A stretch of DNA of 64,000 bases, from positions 1 through 64,000 of the forward strand of contig NZ_JACMYG010000018.1 of the NCBI RefSeq assembly GCF_014236655.1. The letters are read 5' to 3'. Shown piece after piece: positions 62,220 to 64,000 of this stretch. Within the stretch, counting starts at the first letter, position 1, and the number at the start of each line of letters is the position of its first letter. The translations under genes and the position numbers were made by a program. The notes beneath the pieces were generated by a model. That model searched no databases and was not told where the DNA came from. It worked only from the letters and a program-made list of their open reading frames with translations. The DNA comes from Pseudomonas kielensis. GTDB taxonomy: Bacteria > Pseudomonadota > Gammaproteobacteria > Pseudomonadales > Pseudomonadaceae.

Positions 62220-62244
62220 GTGATGTACGAGGTATTGAGGGGCG

Positions 62245-62275
62245 GCGAGGACTGCGTCCTCGAACGCAGCCTCGC
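62245..62275 (+). terminator. Hairpin after the purine permease gene
   Basis: GCGAGG-(A)-CTGCG and CGCAG-CCTCGC form an 11-bp stem with one bulge and an 8-base loop, 25 bp after the stop codon. No T run. It belongs to a common Pseudomonas intergenic repeat. Confidence 0.5.
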
Positions 62276-62370
62276 GGGCTCGACAGCTGCTACGGGGGAG
62301 ATTCGAACACCAGTACAAGCAGGCCGACTGTCAGGTCGCCGTGCTCTGGCCTTTGATCTTGATCCACCTG

Positions 62371-62640
62371 CCCCTTCGGCAGGCTGAGCGAAGGTGTCCA
62401 TCAGGGGGAAGGCGCGTAGCGCCGTGCGGCGAAGCCGCATACATCGAGAGGAGGTGCAGCGAAGCAAACCGTAGGCGATGCCCCCGGATGGATACCGTAG
62501 CGAAGGAACCCCGAGCCTTAGCGAGGGGCCGAACGCCGGGGCAAGCGTTTTTTTGGTTACTTTTTTTAGGCGTTTGTAAAAAAAGTGACCCGCCGTAAGG
62601 GCGGAACCCTAAGCCGCCATCACCGCAGCAACGGATCTGC
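62371..62640. repeat. Dispersed Pseudomonas repeat, copy B (270 bp)
   Basis: This matches copy A at 24515-24707 over both ends but carries about 80 extra bases in its second half, including the hairpin GGTTACTTTTTTT/AAAAAAAGTGACC (62555-62590). It fills the 454-bp gap between the permease and amidohydrolase genes, which has no other gene; frames inside it are not genes. Confidence 0.85.
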
Positions 62641-62673
62641 CCCCCCAACCACAAAAAAAACAAGGACCCAGCC

Positions 62674-64000
62674 ATGAGCTACACCGTGATCCGCAACGCA
62701 ATCATCTTCACCGTCAATCCCCAGGACCAGGTCCTCGCCAACGGCCATGTGGTCATCCGCGACGGCATCATCGAAGCCATCGGTCAGGGCGATCACATGC
62801 CCTTGCCCGCCGACGCCAAAGTCATCGACTGTCAAGGCCAGATGGCCCTGTTACCAGGCCTGGTCGATGCCCACTCGCACTCCAGCCTGATGCGCGGCAT
62901 CACCGAAAACCTGCCGCTGATGCAATGGCTGCCCTACTACCAGCTCGAACACCGGGCCATGAACGCCGAGGACGCCTACCACGCCGCGCGCCTGTGTTAC
63001 CTGGAGGCCCTGAAGAGCGGCACCACCTGCGTCATGGACATGTACCGCTTCATGCATCGCTGCGCCGACGCCGCCGGTGAAATCGGCATTCGTGTGCACC
63101 TGGCGCCCTATGCCGCCGACCTGCCCGGCAAAGACTTCTTTGAGAGCCCGCACGCCAATCGCCAACTGATCGAGACCCACCACATGGCCCACGACGGTCG
63201 CGTGCGGGTGTGGATGGGCCTGGAACACCTGTTCTATTGCTCACCCAAGGCCTACGCCCATGCCCGCGACTGCGCGCTCGACTACGGGATCGGCATCCAC
63301 ACCCACGCGTGCGAGCAGAAGGAAGAAGAACAGGCAGTGCTCCAGCACTTCGGCAAACGCTCGATCCCGATGCTGGACCAGATGGGCATCCTTGGCGAAA
63401 AGACCCTGATCGCCCACTGCGTGTGGCTCAACGATGAAGAGATCAAGCGCCTGGCCGATACCGGCACCGCAGTCGCCCACTGCCCCAGCAGCAACGCCAA
63501 GCTGGCCAGTGGGATCGCCCGGGTCCCGGAAATGCTCGCCGCCGGCATCCGCGTCGGCCTGGGCACCGACGGCAACGTGTGCAACAACAGCCTCGATCTG
63601 TTCGAAGAAATGAAATTTGCCTCACTGCTGCAGAAGGCCCATCGCCTGGATGCCGCCGCCCTGCCGGCGAATGTCGCCTTGCGCATGGCGACCATCGAGG
63701 GTGCCCGGGTACTGGGCATGGACCGGGAGATCGGTTCGATCGAAGTCGGCAAGCGCGCCGACCTGCTGTTGCTCGACCTGGCTCAGCCGAACATGTGCCC
63801 GATCGTCTGGGAAGGGACCCAGACCAACGTGCTGTGGAACCTGGTGTACTCGGCGCGCGGCTCGAATGTGAAAACCGTGCTGGTGGACGGCAAGGTGATC
63901 CTGGAAAACGGCCGCAGTACCCTGGTCGACGAGACCGCCTTGCTCCAGGGCGCGCAGGCCCAGACCCTGCAACTGATGGAGCGGCGCAAGGACTTTGCCC
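62674..64000 (+). CDS. Amidohydrolase of the TrzA/MtaD/guanine deaminase group, 3' end cut off
   Basis: ATG 62674 behind AAGGACCCAGCC opens a frame that stays open to the right window edge (442 codons seen). Metal-site motifs are present: PGLVDAHSHSSLMRG with HxH, GIHTHACEQKEEE, LIAHCVWL and GLGTDGNVCNNSLDLFEEMK with the metal Asp. The latter and LPLMQWL are typical of the aminohydrolase group with chlorohydrolases, MTA/SAH deaminases, 8-oxoguanine and guanine deaminases. It deaminates an aromatic ring amine. In this position, behind a purine carrier and an NdmCDE-like demethylase, a purine substrate is likely. The C-terminal residues are missing. Confidence 0.85.
   Translation, partial: MSYTVIRNAIIFTVNPQDQVLANGHVVIRDGIIEAIGQGDHMPLPADAKVIDCQGQMALLPGLVDAHSHSSLMRGITENLPLMQWLPYYQLEHRAMNAEDAYHAARLCYLEALKSGTTCVMDMYRFMHRCADAAGEIGIRVHLAPYAADLPGKDFFESPHANRQLIETHHMAHDGRVRVWMGLEHLFYCSPKAYAHARDCALDYGIGIHTHACEQKEEEQAVLQHFGKRSIPMLDQMGILGEKTLIAHCVWLNDEEIKRLADTGTAVAHCPSSNAKLASGIARVPEMLAAGIRVGLGTDGNVCNNSLDLFEEMKFASLLQKAHRLDAAALPANVALRMATIEGARVLGMDREIGSIEVGKRADLLLLDLAQPNMCPIVWEGTQTNVLWNLVYSARGSNVKTVLVDGKVILENGRSTLVDETALLQGAQAQTLQLMERRKDFA

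Noticed and set aside
62285..62330. GATTCGAAC segment resembling a tRNA T arm
   Set aside because: No acceptor, D or anticodon arm can be built around it; it belongs to a common intergenic repeat.
62341..62598. Small frame inside repeat copy B
   Set aside because: It is made of dispersed-repeat sequence and is the kind of frame that is often wrongly listed as a hypothetical protein.
1..64000. CRISPR arrays and insertion sequences
   Set aside because: No regularly spaced short repeats with spacers and no transposase reading frame were seen.

Overview
The window reads as the chromosome of a Pseudomonas of the P. fluorescens/P. putida type. The signs are high GC, two OprD-family porins, REP/REPIN repeats, a dispersed Pseudomonas repeat present twice, a sigma-54 promoter on nirBD, and tRNA-Leu(UAA) and tRNA-Cys(GCA), which in pseudomonads usually sit next to each other. 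No insertion sequence, prophage or CRISPR array was seen. Both window edges cut a gene.

Layout, left to right. (1) 1-8.4 kb: an NmrA-like protein (cut), then DUF1329, DUF1302, an RND/MMPL exporter and a YCF48-like beta-propeller protein, a strong hairpin, and an SDR. (2) 8.4-14.3 kb: an AraC remnant, tRNA-Leu, then a less GC-rich block (LysR/LysE pair; LysR with an orphan polyamine-binding protein and an agmatinase) that ends at tRNA-Cys. (3) 14.5-17.8 kb: a gamma-glutamylputrescine block (puuA, an XRE-cupin regulator, puuB). (4) 17.9-24.3 kb: a YtcJ-like amidohydrolase, a small monooxygenase-fold membrane protein, an AraC regulator, thiolase, 3-hydroxyacyl-CoA dehydrogenase and TetR. (5) 24.8-31.7 kb: OprD plus a complete Liv-type ABC transporter and an AhpD-like enzyme. 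(6) 31.9-35.1 kb: a truncated type VI secretion tssM joined head to head with a duplicated DUF6708 gene. (7) 35.4-40.9 kb: a DUF1552 protein and a 1373-residue carbohydrate-binding/propeller/cytochrome/DUF1592 protein. (8) 41.2-47 kb: a DUF1624 membrane protein, a second OprD porin and nirBD with a regulated leader. (9) 47.5-48.2 kb: a GNAT acetyltransferase behind what looks like a leader-peptide attenuator. (10) 48.3-57.2 kb: a sugar-acid catabolic cluster (FAH hydrolase, SDR, MFS, aldehyde dehydrogenase, LysR, FAH-type dehydratase, IlvD/Edd dehydratase). (11) 57.5-64 kb: a split Rieske oxygenase with the gene order of the N7-demethylase NdmCDE, a purine permease and an amidohydrolase cut by the right edge.

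How the genes work together. Agmatinase would make putrescine, and the puuA/puuB pair on the other side of tRNA-Cys would degrade it. The sugar-acid cluster holds two oxidative branches, one ending in 2-oxoglutarate and one ending in pyruvate plus a hydroxyacid or aldehyde, with a shared inverted repeat at both of its LysR-flanking promoters. The last block suggests uptake, deamination and demethylation of an N-methylated purine.

The points most worth a second look are the NdmCDE-like purine block, the Cys-Cys leader peptide and attenuator in front of the GNAT gene, the ANTAR-type hairpin in the nirB leader, and the fused cytochrome of region 7. All product names rest on reading motifs and gene order by eye; no database search was run.
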